Positions 33,460 to 42,445 of a stretch of DNA of 64,000 bases are shown here, piece after piece. The notes beneath the pieces were generated by a model, which was not told the origin of the DNA, searched no databases, and saw only the letters and a list, made by a program, of their open reading frames with translations. The stretch lies in the NCBI RefSeq assembly GCF_020687165.1, contig NZ_JAJEQC010000002.1. One strand, given 5' to 3'. This DNA comes from Hominenteromicrobium mulieris (GTDB taxonomy: Bacteria; Bacillota; Clostridia; Oscillospirales; Acutalibacteraceae). The position numbers and the translations under genes are program-made. Numbering within the stretch: the stretch's first letter is position 1; every line of letters starts with the position of its first letter.

Positions 33460-33531
33460 ATGCGAAAAAACCGCGTTTGGAGCGTAGAGATTTGCAAAAG
33501 AATTTACAAAAAAGAAAGGAAGTTTGATTTT

Positions 33532-34935
33532 ATGGCGGAAAAAACGGTGAAGCTTGAGGATCCGGCAAACAACCGCATGGGCTCTGCGAAGATGCTGCCG
33601 CTGATTTTGACGATGGCACTGCCGGCAATGTTCTCGATGCTGATTCAGGCGCTTTACAACATTGTGGACAGCTACTTTGTGGCGCAGGTGAGCCAGAACG
33701 CACTGACGGCGGTCTCGCTGGCGTTCCCGATTCAGAACCTGTTGGTGGCATTCGGCGTGGGCACCGGCGTGGGCGTGAGCTCACTCATTTCCCGCAGACT
33801 CGGCGAGCGCGACCAGGAGGCGGCGGACAACGCGGCGACGCACGGCATTATTCTTTCCGCGATCACGTATGTGGTCTTTGCAATTTTCGGTGCGATTGTG
33901 GCGCGTCCGTTTACGGCGCTTTACACGCAGGACGCGGAAGTGCTCAGCATGGGCACGACGTACATCACGATTGTGACGGTAGCATCGTTCGGCTTCTTCT
34001 TTGCGGCGGTCATTGAAAAAATGTTACAGGCGACGGGCAACATGGTGATGCCGATGATCATTCAGCTTGTGGGCGCGGTGGCAAACATCATCTTTGACCC
34101 GATCCTCATTTTCAACTTCAACATGGGCGTGGCCGGTGCGGCGTATGCGACGGTTGGCGGCCAGATCCTTTCGATGATTGTGGGCCTTTGCATTTTGTTT
34201 TTCGGCAACCACGCGATTGCGCTGGAATTTAAAGGCTTCCGTTTCCACGGCAAGACGATGAAGGACATTTACGTTGTGGGTCTGCCGAGCATCGTGATGA
34301 ACGCCATCGGCACGCTGATGACCATGACAATGAACGGCATTTTGGCAGGATTTTCCGCAGTGGCCGTGAATGTGTTCGGTGTTTACTTTAAATTGCAGTC
34401 CTTTGTGTTTATGCCGGTGTTCGGCTTGACGCAGGGGCTCATGCCGATTATGGGCTACAACTACGGTGCGCGCAACAAGAAGCGTGTGACGGGTGCGGTG
34501 AAGATCGGCTGCGTGATTGCGCTTATTATTGAGATTGCGGGTCTTATCGTGTTTGAAATCTGCCCGGGCACGCTGATTTCCATCTTTAACGCGACGCCGG
34601 AGCTGCACGAGATCGGCGACTCGGCGCTTAGAATCATCGCGATCCACTTCCCGATGGCGGCGATCGGCATTGCGCTTTCGACGCTGTTTCAGGCGACGGG
34701 CCACGGCATGTACAGCCTTGTGCAGTCTGTGATGCGTCAGCTGGTTGTGCTGGTGCCGGCGGCGTGGCTGCTCTCGAAAATCAGCCTCGGCGCTGTGTGG
34801 TTCTGCTTCCCAATCTCCGAATTTATTTCGCTCATTGTGACGGTTGTATTCTTTGTAATTCTCTACAACAAGGAGATTAAGAACCTCAATAAGCCGGTGA
34901 ACAGTGCGGCGGCGACGGAGTCGGTGAAGGGGTAA
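33532..34935 (+). CDS. MATE-family multidrug/Na+ efflux transporter
   Basis: 467 residues from ATG 33532, with AAAGGAAG upstream. Twelve predicted helices in two homologous halves. MLPLILTMALPAMFSMLIQALYNIVDSYFVAQVSQNALTAVSLAFPIQNLLVAFGVGTGVG is the conserved first half, with NxxDSYF and the GVGTGVG turn; QSFVFMPVFGLTQGLMPIMGYNYGA is the equivalent in the second half. Probably exports cationic toxic compounds. The attenuator-like leader suggests inducible expression. Confidence 0.93.
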   Translation: MAEKTVKLEDPANNRMGSAKMLPLILTMALPAMFSMLIQALYNIVDSYFVAQVSQNALTAVSLAFPIQNLLVAFGVGTGVGVSSLISRRLGERDQEAADNAATHGIILSAITYVVFAIFGAIVARPFTALYTQDAEVLSMGTTYITIVTVASFGFFFAAVIEKMLQATGNMVMPMIIQLVGAVANIIFDPILIFNFNMGVAGAAYATVGGQILSMIVGLCILFFGNHAIALEFKGFRFHGKTMKDIYVVGLPSIVMNAIGTLMTMTMNGILAGFSAVAVNVFGVYFKLQSFVFMPVFGLTQGLMPIMGYNYGARNKKRVTGAVKIGCVIALIIEIAGLIVFEICPGTLISIFNATPELHEIGDSALRIIAIHFPMAAIGIALSTLFQATGHGMYSLVQSVMRQLVVLVPAAWLLSKISLGAVWFCFPISEFISLIVTVVFFVILYNKEIKNLNKPVNSAAATESVKG

Positions 34936-34955
34936 GTGAGCTGAAATAGAGCGGG

Positions 34956-35155
34956 CAAATAAAGTTTTCGACGACCTTTTTCAAAAGGTCGTGGATTCCA
35001 AAGGCAAGGCCTTTGGTCGAGCTCCGCAGAGCTCGAAATACTTTTGCCAAACGCAAGATCAGGAAAATAGAAGAACCGTCCGGGGGACGGTTCTTCGTAA
35101 GAAACCCTATCAAGGGGGTTCTTGAAGGGCGGCTTTGTGCCGCCCTTTTTATATA
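34956..35155 (+). repeat. Multi-hairpin intergenic repeat, copy 3
   Basis: Begins GCAAATAAAGTTTT, then GACGACCTTTTTCAAAAGGTCG, CCAAAGGC/GCCTTTGG, TCGAGCTC/GAGCTCGA, GAACCGTCC/GGACGGTTC, AAACCC/GGGTT and GGGCGGCTTTGTGCCGCCC followed by TTTTTATA. It matches copy 1 in order and in single-stranded segments, while several stems differ by paired changes. It follows the MATE gene and ends in a terminator. Confidence 0.8.
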
Positions 35156-35169
35156 TGCTGTGGTTTACG

Positions 35170-38100
35170 TTAGATAAAGAACCAGCTGGGGAGCCATTCT
35201 AAAGCGTTGGCGTAGTTCTGCGTGGTGAGGGTGCCGGTGAGCACGGGGTAGAACGCGATGAACATAAGAATGTGCACGAGGACGCAGGCAAGCAGGAGAA
35301 TTCTGCCGACTGTGAGCGTAACGGCGCCTTTTGTGAAGACGACGCGGCGCAGGGAAGCTGTTTTTTCAAGGCGCTGATACGCGATGAGGAACGCGATGAG
35401 AATAAACGGCACGGCAGTGAAATAGTGGTAAATGAACGTGCAGCGCGGCACGAGTACCCACGGCAGATACGCGGACAAGAAGCCGATGACACAGATGAGC
35501 GCGGTGCGGGAGTGCCGTTTTACGGCCCTTACGAACGCGTACACGGTGGCGGGCACGCACGCCCAGAAGAACAGCGGGTTGCCGAGCACCGAAATGGTGC
35601 GGATGTGGCCCTCGCTGTCGGCGCTGTAATTGCCGTAGTACCACACGTTGCGGATATCGAACGGCCATTGATACCACGGGGACTCAAACGGATGGGTCGC
35701 CTGCAGTGTGGAGTGATAGTTGTACATATGCGTTTGGTACGCGATGAACCGGCCGAAAACATCGTAGCGGTTATGCGGCAATGTGGTGAGCGGCAGGAAC
35801 GCCGTAAAGTAGATGCCGAACGGAATGGCGATGAACAGCAGACAGCACCAGAGGCAGAGCTTTATGGATTTATTAAGGAGCGCTTTCTGCACGGCGGCGT
35901 GGCCTTTCTCTTCGCGGTAAGAGACGATGAGCTTGCCGAAGAACAGCACGGCGAGGCCGACTGCGCCATAGGCGACCGTCCACTTGCTTGCGATGCCGAG
36001 CCCCATGAAGATGCCGCTTAAAAGCAGCGGGGGCAGGAGCTTTTTGAAGCTGTCGGTTTTTAAATCGTGCTGAATAAACACGAGCATGGCGTCGTACATT
36101 AAAATGATGAAGAACACGGCATAGGTATCGATGGTCGCGATGCGTGTTTGGACGTAGTGCATGAAATCGAACGCAAAGAGGACGGTACCGGCGCTGCAGA
36201 GGAACGTGGAGCCAAAGAGGCGCTTTAAGAAATGGTAGAGCGCAGGGAGCATCAGAACGCCGAACAGCGTGCCCATGAAGCGCCAGCCGAACGGGTTCAT
36301 GCCGAAGATGCGAATGCCGACCGAGATGATGAGCTTGCCGAGCGTGGGGTGCGTGTTTTCGTATGGCTCGAGCCCCAAAATGTGCTCGTAGGCGGTGCGG
36401 GCGTGGTAGATTTCGTCGAAATAGGTGGAGTTCATGTAGCTTGGATAGAGCGGGACGGTGTTTTGCTCATCCGTGAGCTGCCACGCGTTGCCGGAGACGG
36501 CGGTGAGCGTTGCAAAGCCGGTGCCGTCTGCCTTTTTGAGTGCGAACTCGTTGATGGCGAGGTCGTCGCACATCGATGTGATGCGGATATATTTGCCGAC
36601 GGCGGCGACGGAGACGTTTTTCCACGCATAGACGCTGCCGTCCGTGTTTTCGGCGGCGGTCGTCCAGTTGATTTGATCGTTTGAAACCTCGATCTTCATA
36701 TTGGTGCCGACGCGCTGGCCGATGCCGTTATCCGCGGGGGCGATGCCGGGCAGGTAGAAGATTTCGCTGTACGCGTCGTCGGTCTCAAAGACGGCGGATT
36801 CGCCGTTTTGGGGCGTCCATGTCGTATTGGCGGTCTCGTGATCACCGAGATTCGTGAACGCGACGATGCCGTAAAGGAGGGTAACGACGGCGATGCAGAG
36901 AAGATCGACACGCGTCAGGCGGACGTTATGATTCTTGTCGGTGATGAGGGAGAATTCGGGCGCTGCGGCGGGCTTTGTGTGCTGTTCGGCCGAGGCGGCT
37001 TTCTGCGTTTTGAACGCAGGGAGCGGGCGCAGGGCTTTTTCGGAAATAAAGCAGCGGTACGTGATATAGAGCATATAAATGTACAGGAGCACATGCAGCG
37101 CGGAGAGGAACAGGATTTGAATGGACGTGGGGGAAATGTAGGCGTTATTGAGGTACAACACATAGGCAACGTTCAAAAAATGCACCGTGGATGTGCCCGC
37201 GAACAGGAGCAGGAAGCGCTTTTCCTTTGTGAAAACGTAGGTGAGCAGCAGGCACAGGAGCACGGGGAACAGATAACGCTCGTGCATTTTGACGCAGAAA
37301 ATATAGACCGTGAACATCAAAACGGTGGGGCAGGCGAAAACGGCGTCGTCGCGCTTCGATTTCAGCAGTAAGAGGCCTGTGAGGACGGTTGCGAGCGGCA
37401 CGCCGAATTGCAGCCAAGTGCTGTGCTCCGGCAGGGCAGCCCAGTTGAGCCCGAAGAGTGCCCAGACGTTATAGGCGTTGATGGTGTAGTAATTATAATA
37501 ATCGATGGTGCCGGTGTAGATTTCGATGAGCTTCAGGTAATCGAAATTCTTTATAAACGGTGTGGAGAACAGGAGAATCGTCACAAGGGCGATGATGGGC
37601 CCGAGGACGAGGTTTTTCCAGTCCTTTTTGCGGATGACCCAGAAAATGAGCACCGGCGCGAAAATGAGCATCTGCGGCTTACTTAAGATGCCGAAGCCGT
37701 AGACGAACGCGGCGAGCGGTGTGTGGTTGTACCAGAGAAGCAGCAGTGTGCAGAGGAGCAGCAGCGCGCAGAAGCTATCGGCCTGACCCCAGACGGAGGA
37801 ATTGACGATGACGGCGGGGCAGAAAAGATAGGCAAACGCGATAAGGAGTGCGCTTTTTTCACCGAGCTTTTTGCGGGCGAGCACCCAAAGTGCCGCGGCG
37901 CAGGCGATGTCCGACAAAATGGGCGCGAGCTTTATCATGAGCGTATAGCTCTGCGCGTATTGGTCGACACCGAACAGGCGGCGGAACGCCTCAACGATGT
38001 AGAGCACGTAGAGATAGCCGGGGGGATAATCGAGGAAGAAGTCCCGGTAATACATGTTATTAAAGCCGTAATCGTGCGTATAGGCGGCCCACGCTTTAAA

Positions 38101-38331
38101 GCAGGAGATGTCGGCCTCGAACCCGTTGATGTTGTAGCCCAGAATAAAGCGCAGGATAAGCCCCAAAGCGAGCACGGCGCAGAAGACGGGCACGGGGGGC
38201 AGGCCGAAGACCGTAGCTTCCTTTATACGGGCGCGGCGGACGGGGGCACCCTCCGTTTCCGGCGCGGCACGAAAGCCGAGCCACAGCACTGCCGCAAGGA
38301 ACAGGGCGGCGAGCAGAATTTGTATCGTCAT
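35170..38331 (-). CDS. Large GT-C glycosyltransferase: N-terminal mannosyltransferase-like domain fused to a PMT (GT39) domain
   Basis: 1053 residues. N-terminal half (1-440): about a dozen membrane helices with FEADISCFKAWAAYTHDYGFNNMYYRDFFLDYPPGYLY, resembling Gpi18/GT-C mannosyltransferases. A non-membrane insert (490-640) looks like a discoidin-type beta-sandwich (YIRITSMCDDLAINEFAL). C-terminal half: PMT family with STYFDEIYHARTAYEHILGLEPYENTHPTLGKLII and further helices. PMT enzymes transfer mannose from polyprenyl phosphate to exported proteins at the outer membrane face. The fusion suggests two sugar-transfer steps in one polypeptide. Confidence 0.85.
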   Translation of the reverse strand: MTIQILLAALFLAAVLWLGFRAAPETEGAPVRRARIKEATVFGLPPVPVFCAVLALGLILRFILGYNINGFEADISCFKAWAAYTHDYGFNNMYYRDFFLDYPPGYLYVLYIVEAFRRLFGVDQYAQSYTLMIKLAPILSDIACAAALWVLARKKLGEKSALLIAFAYLFCPAVIVNSSVWGQADSFCALLLLCTLLLLWYNHTPLAAFVYGFGILSKPQMLIFAPVLIFWVIRKKDWKNLVLGPIIALVTILLFSTPFIKNFDYLKLIEIYTGTIDYYNYYTINAYNVWALFGLNWAALPEHSTWLQFGVPLATVLTGLLLLKSKRDDAVFACPTVLMFTVYIFCVKMHERYLFPVLLCLLLTYVFTKEKRFLLLFAGTSTVHFLNVAYVLYLNNAYISPTSIQILFLSALHVLLYIYMLYITYRCFISEKALRPLPAFKTQKAASAEQHTKPAAAPEFSLITDKNHNVRLTRVDLLCIAVVTLLYGIVAFTNLGDHETANTTWTPQNGESAVFETDDAYSEIFYLPGIAPADNGIGQRVGTNMKIEVSNDQINWTTAAENTDGSVYAWKNVSVAAVGKYIRITSMCDDLAINEFALKKADGTGFATLTAVSGNAWQLTDEQNTVPLYPSYMNSTYFDEIYHARTAYEHILGLEPYENTHPTLGKLIISVGIRIFGMNPFGWRFMGTLFGVLMLPALYHFLKRLFGSTFLCSAGTVLFAFDFMHYVQTRIATIDTYAVFFIILMYDAMLVFIQHDLKTDSFKKLLPPLLLSGIFMGLGIASKWTVAYGAVGLAVLFFGKLIVSYREEKGHAAVQKALLNKSIKLCLWCCLLFIAIPFGIYFTAFLPLTTLPHNRYDVFGRFIAYQTHMYNYHSTLQATHPFESPWYQWPFDIRNVWYYGNYSADSEGHIRTISVLGNPLFFWACVPATVYAFVRAVKRHSRTALICVIGFLSAYLPWVLVPRCTFIYHYFTAVPFILIAFLIAYQRLEKTASLRRVVFTKGAVTLTVGRILLLACVLVHILMFIAFYPVLTGTLTTQNYANALEWLPSWFFI

Positions 38332-38539
38332 GGTTTTTGTTCCTTTCTCAAAATTTATTTGGTTACGGGCTTGACCCGCACCTTTTTTTCATGTAATCTT
38401 GTAGTAGAGGGGATGCGGAAAAATCCCCATCTGTGTACGCTCATTATAGCATAGGTTCTAAATCGCTTCAACTGAATTTTGGAGTGTTTCAACACACGCG
38501 TGGAAAACGGTTTCACGCAGGAAAGGAACGGTATTAGAA

Positions 38540-41518
38540 ATGGAATTTCAGAAAATGCACGAAAATCCGGACGTGCTGCACGTGGGTACCTGCCAGAACC
38601 GCAGCTACTTCTTGCCGAAGGCACCGGAGGACGGGGAAGAATCCACAAGAGTGTGTCTTTTGAACGGCACATGGTCGTTTCGGTATTTTGACTCGTTTTT
38701 AGACGTGTTCCCGGAGGGCTCCGAGGGTGAGATTTGCTTTGACGAAGAGGATATGGACGAGATTGAGGTGCCGTCCTGCTGGCAAAATGCGGGCTATGAC
38801 CGCCACCAGTACACGAACGTGCGCTATCCGTTCCCGTATGACCCGCCGTATGTGCCGGACGAGAACCCCTGCGGCCTTTATCTGCGCCGCTTCTACATGA
38901 ACGCGGAAGACCTGACGCAGAAAATTTATTTGAACTTTGAGGGCGTGGACTCCTGCTTCTATCTGTGGATCAACGAGCAGTTTGCAGGGTACAGCCAGGT
39001 TTCGCATTCGACAAGCGAGTTTGACATCACCGATTTACTGAACGAGGGTGAAAACTCCGTGGCGGTGCTGGTTGTAAAGTGGTGTGACGGCTCGTACCTA
39101 GAAGATCAGGACAAGCTGCGCATGAGCGGTATTTTCCGTGACGTGTACCTCATCCGCAGACCTTTGGCGCACATCCGCGATTACTTTGTAAAGACGACGG
39201 TGAGCGATGACCTTTCCCATGCGGATATCCGCGTGGAGATGGACTTTATCGGGCTGCCGGACGTGACGGCGGAGCTGTATGACGCCGAGGGCGCTCTGCT
39301 CGAAAGCACGGCGGGCGCGGAGCCGAACTTTGCGCTCGAAAACCCGCATCTTTGGAATGCCGAGGACCCGTACCAGTACACGATCGTGTTCCGCACGGCG
39401 GATGAAGTGATCGAGCAGAAGGTGGGCATCTCCAAAATTGAGATCCGCGACAGCGTTCTGTATTTCAACAATGTGAAAATCAAATTGCGCGGCGTGAACC
39501 GCCACGACAGCGACCCGGTGACGGGCTACACCATCAGCCGCGAGCAGGCGAAGCGCGACCTGTTCCTGATGAAGCAGCATAACATCAACGCAGTGCGCAC
39601 AAGCCACTACCCGAACGCGCCGTGGTTCTTACAGCTTTGCAGCGAATACGGCTTCTATGTTATTGCCGAGGCGGACATTGAGGGCCACGGTGCGGCGGTG
39701 CAGACCGGCGGCTACGGCATGGACGAATACGCGGACAACGCACTGAACCCGATTTTCGACAAGGCGATTATGGACAGAATTCAGCGCAGCGTCATCCGCG
39801 ACAAGAATAACGCGTGCGTGCTGATGTGGTCTTACGGCAATGAGACCGGCTGGGGCCCGAGCTTTGAGAAGGCCGGCGCATGGGTGCGCGAATATGACCC
39901 GTCCCGCTTGACGCACTACGAGAACACGTATTACGATGCGCGTGGCCACAAGAACGACCTGTCTTCCCTGACGACGGAGAGCCGCATGTACTCGGCGCCG
40001 GAGTGGATTGATGAATATATGGTCGACCCGAAGTACACGAAACCCTTGGTGCTTTGCGAGTACATCCACGCGATGGGTAACGGCCCCGGAGATGCGGAGC
40101 AGTACCAGCAGCTTATCATGAAGTATGACCGCTTTATGGGCGGCTTTGTTTGGGAATGGTGCGACCACGCCGTTTACGGCGGCACGACGCCCGACAACCG
40201 CGATATTTTCCGCTACGGCGGCGATTTTGGCGAATATCCGCACGACGGCAACTTCTGCATGGACGGTCTTGTGTACCCCGACCGCACACCGCATACGGGT
40301 TTACTCGAATATAAAAACGTCATTCGCCCGGTGCGCGCGGCGCTTGTGAACCGCGAAACGGGGGAAATTCAGCTGACGAATTACCGCGATTTTACGAACA
40401 CGGAAGAATTTTTGACGCTTTCCTGGGAAATTCAGCAGGACGGCGATACGGTGGCCTGCGGCGTGATGGACGACATCAAGATTGCCCCGCACGAAAGCGG
40501 TGTCATTACGCTGCCGGATGCAATTCCGACGGAGGGCGACGTGGCGGTGCTTCTGCAGTACAGCGCGAAGAAGAACGACAGCGTGTTCTTTGAGAAGGGA
40601 CACCCGCTCGGCTTTGACCAGCTGATCGTTTCCCGCGAGGCACGCAAGGAAGAAGCGCTTAGAAAGGGCGTTGTTGTTGCGGAGGAGGACAGCCGCGCCG
40701 TGACGGTGACGGGCGACAGCTTCCGTTATGTGTTCTCGAAGACCGAAGGCGTGTTTACGTCTATGGTGAAGAACAATATGAACATCATGACCCGCCCGAT
40801 GACGTGGAACGTGTGGCGTGCACCGACGGACAACGACCAGTTTGTGCGCAAGGAATGGGAGCAGGCCGGCTACAACGAACCCGCGATAAAAGTCTATGCC
40901 TGCAACGCGAAAGAGGAAGACGGCGTTGTTGTGATCGATTGCAAGCTGAGCCTTGCGGCGGTGTACCGCAGACCGTTCCTGCACCTTGACTGCCGCTTTA
41001 CGGTGGACGCCGAGGGCAAGGTAAGAGCGGAGATCAACGGTAAGCGCGACATGGAGCGTCCGTTCCTGCCGAGATTCGGCCTTAGAATGTTCCTGCCGAA
41101 GTCGTTTGACACGGCGGAATATTACGGCTACGGCCCGTATGAATCGTACTGCGACAAGCACCATGCGTCTTCGCTGGGTCACTTTGCGCAGACGGCGGAC
41201 GACCTTTTTGAGGACTACGTGAAGCCGCAGGAGAACGGCAGCCACTTCGGCTGTGCGCGGGTGACGATCACGGACGGCGCGGGCGCTGTGACCGTGACGA
41301 GTCCGGAGGACTTCTCGTTCAACCTTTCGCACTATACGCAGGAGGAAATGACGGAGAAGATGCACAATTACGAGCTTACGGAAAGCCCCGACAATGTGTT
41401 CTGCTTCGACTGCAAGATGAGCGGCGTAGGCTCCAACAGCTGCGGTCCGCGCCTTGCGAAGGCGATGCAGTTTGACGACGAGACGTTCACGTTTAAGTTT
41501 GACCTGACCGTGGAATAA
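38540..41518 (+). CDS. lacZ: Beta-galactosidase, GH2 (LacZ type)
   Basis: 992 residues, typical of LacZ. Jelly-roll N-terminus (CLLNGTWSFRYF, EVPSCWQNAGYDRHQYTNVRYPFP); GVNRHDSDPVTGYTIS; acid/base glutamate in CVLMWSYGNETGWG; nucleophile glutamate in PLVLCEYIHAMGNGPG; NFCMDGLVYPDRTPHTGLLEYKNVIRPV. The C-terminal bgal small-chain domain contains FGLRMFLPKSF and YYGYGPYESYCDKH. No signal peptide, so it hydrolyses imported lactose or galacto-oligosaccharides. GAAAGGAACGG precedes ATG 38540. Confidence 0.96.
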   Translation: MEFQKMHENPDVLHVGTCQNRSYFLPKAPEDGEESTRVCLLNGTWSFRYFDSFLDVFPEGSEGEICFDEEDMDEIEVPSCWQNAGYDRHQYTNVRYPFPYDPPYVPDENPCGLYLRRFYMNAEDLTQKIYLNFEGVDSCFYLWINEQFAGYSQVSHSTSEFDITDLLNEGENSVAVLVVKWCDGSYLEDQDKLRMSGIFRDVYLIRRPLAHIRDYFVKTTVSDDLSHADIRVEMDFIGLPDVTAELYDAEGALLESTAGAEPNFALENPHLWNAEDPYQYTIVFRTADEVIEQKVGISKIEIRDSVLYFNNVKIKLRGVNRHDSDPVTGYTISREQAKRDLFLMKQHNINAVRTSHYPNAPWFLQLCSEYGFYVIAEADIEGHGAAVQTGGYGMDEYADNALNPIFDKAIMDRIQRSVIRDKNNACVLMWSYGNETGWGPSFEKAGAWVREYDPSRLTHYENTYYDARGHKNDLSSLTTESRMYSAPEWIDEYMVDPKYTKPLVLCEYIHAMGNGPGDAEQYQQLIMKYDRFMGGFVWEWCDHAVYGGTTPDNRDIFRYGGDFGEYPHDGNFCMDGLVYPDRTPHTGLLEYKNVIRPVRAALVNRETGEIQLTNYRDFTNTEEFLTLSWEIQQDGDTVACGVMDDIKIAPHESGVITLPDAIPTEGDVAVLLQYSAKKNDSVFFEKGHPLGFDQLIVSREARKEEALRKGVVVAEEDSRAVTVTGDSFRYVFSKTEGVFTSMVKNNMNIMTRPMTWNVWRAPTDNDQFVRKEWEQAGYNEPAIKVYACNAKEEDGVVVIDCKLSLAAVYRRPFLHLDCRFTVDAEGKVRAEINGKRDMERPFLPRFGLRMFLPKSFDTAEYYGYGPYESYCDKHHASSLGHFAQTADDLFEDYVKPQENGSHFGCARVTITDGAGAVTVTSPEDFSFNLSHYTQEEMTEKMHNYELTESPDNVFCFDCKMSGVGSNSCGPRLAKAMQFDDETFTFKFDLTVE

Positions 41519-41544
41519 GACGGGCAAAATTTTGATAAATCAGA

Positions 41545-41582
41545 GCCGCCGTGTGGGAGCTTTTCCGCACGGCGGTTTTTCT
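41545..41582 (+). terminator. Beta-galactosidase terminator
   Basis: GCCGCCGTGTGG pairs with CCGCACGGCGGT (41565-41576), followed by T5. Confidence 0.9.
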
Positions 41583-41590
41583 GTGTAGTT

Positions 41591-41674
41591 GCGTGCAAAC
41601 AGCCCAGTGGACTGTTTGCACGTGGGAGACCCAATTAGGGGGTCTCCCGAAAGGCGGCAATGCCGCCTTTTTAT
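41591..41674 (+). repeat. Multi-hairpin intergenic repeat, copy 4 (3' half only)
   Basis: Contains only the last three stems of the family: GTGCAAACAG/CTGTTTGCAC, GGGAGACC/GGTCTCCC and AAAGGCGGC/GCCGCCTTTTTAT. It follows a separate strong terminator of the beta-galactosidase gene, so it is not needed to end that transcript. Confidence 0.7.
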
Positions 41675-41762
41675 GCTGAACAGAGGGAAAAAGTACGAAT
41701 GAGAGGCAAAGACTAAAAGTACAAAAATGCAGGGATTATACGAATGAATCTGTGTAAAATTA

Positions 41763-41791
41763 TTGACAAAAAGACTTGAATACAGTATACT
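41763..41791 (+). promoter_or_regulatory. Promoter of the lipoprotein gene
   Basis: TTGACA (41763-41768), 17 bp, TATACT (41786-41791). A strong AAAGGAG at 41802-41808 precedes a four-codon ORF (ATG GTT TTA ATA stop, 41818-41832) before the real gene, a possible leader peptide. Confidence 0.75.
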
Positions 41792-41867
41792 TTAGTTAAA
41801 TAAAGGAGTTGAGTCCGATGGTTTTAATATAAGCGATTCCGGTACAATGAGGAAGGGAGAATTTGCT

Positions 41868-42227
41868 ATGAAAAGAACCGTTGTAATTTTACTTGTTTTA
41901 CTGATGGGATTGCTGACCGCGTGTGCTGTGCCGCCGAAAACGGAGGCGAACGTGACCGACCCGGATGCCATGAATGCTACCGCAGTGCGTCAGACAGAAG
42001 CGGACACCAAGACGGATTGGGCGCAGGGCTTGACGGAACAGCAGGAAGTCGAGACGGAGATCGAAAACGCTGTGAGCGCAGATACGCTTGACCGCTTGCA
42101 GCAGGATGCTGCGGAGCTGCTTGAAGAGTACGAAACGGCGAAGCTGGACGGCACGGAAGAGGAAGCCGCAAAGCTGAACGAAGCGTATGAGCGTGTGCTT
42201 GCGGAAATCAATGCGATGCTCGGCTGA
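41868..42227 (+). CDS. Small acidic lipoprotein, function unknown
   Basis: 119 residues from ATG 41868; an in-frame ATG at 41847 would spoil the signal peptide. MKRTVVILLVLLMGLLTAC is a signal peptide with lipobox LTAC, so the mature protein starts with a lipidated cysteine. The rest is acidic and helical (TEQQEVETEIENAVSADTLDRLQQDAAELLEEYETAKLDGTEEEAAKLNEAYERVLAEINAML) with coiled-coil character. No known domain. Confidence 0.75.
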   Translation: MKRTVVILLVLLMGLLTACAVPPKTEANVTDPDAMNATAVRQTEADTKTDWAQGLTEQQEVETEIENAVSADTLDRLQQDAAELLEEYETAKLDGTEEEAAKLNEAYERVLAEINAMLG

Positions 42228-42340
42228 AAGTGAAGAAATGGAATGTTTGCCGCTGCATGGCTTTTTGGGCTGTGCGGCGGCGTTTTTCCTCAAAATTTTC
42301 GTACTTTCCGGTGCTTTTGCAAAATATCTTGAAAATAAGT

Positions 42341-42392
42341 CCGTACAAATTTTGCGAAAGGTATTGCAAAAAGTTGTACGGCTTTTTATAAT
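42341..42392 (+). promoter_or_regulatory. Promoter of the AraR-like gene with inverted operator half-sites
   Basis: TTGCAA (42364-42369), 17 bp, TATAAT (42387-42392). CCGTACAA (42341-42348) and its inverted copy TTGTACGG (42374-42381) lie 33 bp apart, one upstream and one inside the spacer; TTTTGC/GCAAAA extend the symmetry. The half-sites carry the GTACAA core of the operators at 777 and 53308, pointing to autoregulation. Confidence 0.6.
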
Positions 42393-42445
42393 AAGGTTGT
42401 ATTGAACCTGTGCAAACAGGTATCCTTTTTGAAAGGAACGATGAC

